This document shows, in pieces, positions 63,456 to 64,000 of a stretch of DNA of 64,000 bases. This DNA is from Ciceribacter sp. T2.26MG-112.2. Lineage in GTDB: Bacteria; Pseudomonadota; Alphaproteobacteria; Rhizobiales; Rhizobiaceae. Both the position numbers and the translations under genes were made by a program. The stretch lies in contig NZ_UEYQ01000004.1 in assembly GCF_900492205.1 (NCBI RefSeq), positions 62,001-126,000 of the forward strand, read 5' to 3'. The notes under the pieces are model-generated. The model saw only the letters and a program-made list of their open reading frames with translations. It searched no databases and was not told the DNA's origin. Every line of letters begins with the position of its first letter. The stretch's first letter is position 1.

Positions 63456-64000
63456 TTGAGAACCAATCGCAGACAATTCCTTGGCCTCGCGGCCGCCGGG
63501 GCGACGCTTGCCGCCGCCCCGCTTTCCAGCGCTTCGGCCGCCCGGACCAAGACCTCCGCGCGGATCGTGATACTGGGAGCCGGTGCGGCCGGAACGGCTC
63601 TGGCCAATCGCCTGTCGCAACGGTTTGACGGCGCCAAGATCACCATCATCGACGGCCGCAAGCAGCATTTGTACCAGCCGGGATTCACGCTCATTGCAGC
63701 AGGTCTGAAGTCGGCTAACTATTCGGTGTCGACCACCGGCGAGTGGCTGCCGCGCAATATCGAATGGATCGAGGAGGCCGCCGCCGAGATCGATCCGGAG
63801 GCAAAGCAGGTCGTGACCGCAAGCGGCAAGGCCGTTCCTTACGACTTCCTGTTCGTGGCCACCGGACTTCGCCTCGACTATGGCGCGATCGAGGGCATGT
63901 CGCTCGACCTGATCGGCAAGGACGGCATCGGTTCGGTCTATGCCGGCCCCGACTATGCCGCCAAGACCTGGGAGGAGATGAGCCGCTTTACGGACAAGGG
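63456..64000 (+). CDS. Tat-exported FAD-dependent oxidoreductase, sulfide:quinone reductase-like (3' end beyond window)
   Basis: 181 complete codons are present. TTG start at 63456 preceded by GGGAGGGG. Tat leader NRRQFLGLAAAGATLAAAP with cleavage after SASA (about 27). The mature part has an FAD Rossmann motif VILGAGAAGTALANRL and DGRKQHLYQPGFTL, FVATGLRLDYG, as in sulfide:quinone reductases and flavocytochrome c sulfide dehydrogenases. Divergent from a thiol-redox membrane protein and downstream of an FNR-type box, so a role in sulfide oxidation under low oxygen is likely. The C-terminal catalytic Cys cannot be seen. Confidence 0.85.
   Translation, partial: MRTNRRQFLGLAAAGATLAAAPLSSASAARTKTSARIVILGAGAAGTALANRLSQRFDGAKITIIDGRKQHLYQPGFTLIAAGLKSANYSVSTTGEWLPRNIEWIEEAAAEIDPEAKQVVTASGKAVPYDFLFVATGLRLDYGAIEGMSLDLIGKDGIGSVYAGPDYAAKTWEEMSRFTDK

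Noticed and set aside
1..64000. CRISPR arrays, tRNA or rRNA genes, insertion sequences, integrases or phage genes
   Set aside because: No regular repeat-spacer arrays, cloverleaf-like or ribosomal sequences, transposases or integrases were recognised on reading both strands.

Overview
The window looks like a member of the Rhizobiaceae (Rhizobium, Shinella, Ensifer or Agrobacterium relatives). It is GC-rich and tightly packed. It carries six periplasmic-binding-protein transporters, a rhizobial-type minCDE operon with a CtrA-like box in front, an IRO-type iron box, and one intergenic stretch that resembles rhizobial mosaic repeats. In several rhizobia minCDE sits on a secondary replicon, and the dense catabolic and transport content fits a chromid or megaplasmid; this is inference. 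I saw no rRNA, tRNA, CRISPR array, transposase or phage gene.

Left part (1-10243): an IclR-led operon on the minus strand (IclR, Gfo/Idh/MocA dehydrogenase, IolD-like thiamine-diphosphate hydrolase, aldehyde dehydrogenase, aldonate dehydratase cut by the window edge) diverges from a four-gene CUT1 sugar ABC transporter. The substrate is unknown. Next (10274-19234) is a hexonate/hexuronate block: altronate dehydratase, an L-galactonate-dehydrogenase-like enzyme, fructuronate/tagaturonate reductase, L-idonate 5-dehydrogenase, a three-part TRAP transporter and a GntR/FCD regulator whose promoter carries a textbook TGGT-N3-ACCA operator. Next (19446-28737) a cytosolic GAF histidine kinase and NarL-type regulator diverge from a ribose-type ABC transporter, an SMP-30 lactonase and a second UxaA-family dehydratase.

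Middle (28840-39412): minCDE, then an iron-siderophore uptake locus (binding protein, two permeases, ATPase and siderophore-interacting reductase on the minus strand; TonB receptor on the plus strand; AraC regulator). Right-centre (39737-54511): two phosphodiester-type import systems back to back. The first is an Ugp-like ABC transporter led by a class III metallophosphodiesterase. The second is an oligopeptide-type ABC transporter followed by a glycerophosphodiester phosphodiesterase, in the same order as the agrocinopine acc operon of Ti plasmids, with a TIM-barrel isomerase and a LacI regulator appended. A HAD phosphatase precedes it, divergent from a SorC regulator.

Right end (54689-64000): recQ; a three-gene set that matches the 2-aminoadipate to 2-oxoglutarate route of lysine catabolism (transaminase, FAD-linked D-2-hydroxyglutarate dehydrogenase, HglS/DUF1338 2-oxoadipate dioxygenase); and a thioredoxin-CcdA-like membrane protein divergent from a Tat-exported sulfide:quinone-reductase-like flavoprotein, with an FNR/FixK box between them. 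Five of the solute-binding-protein genes are followed directly by a strong stem-loop.
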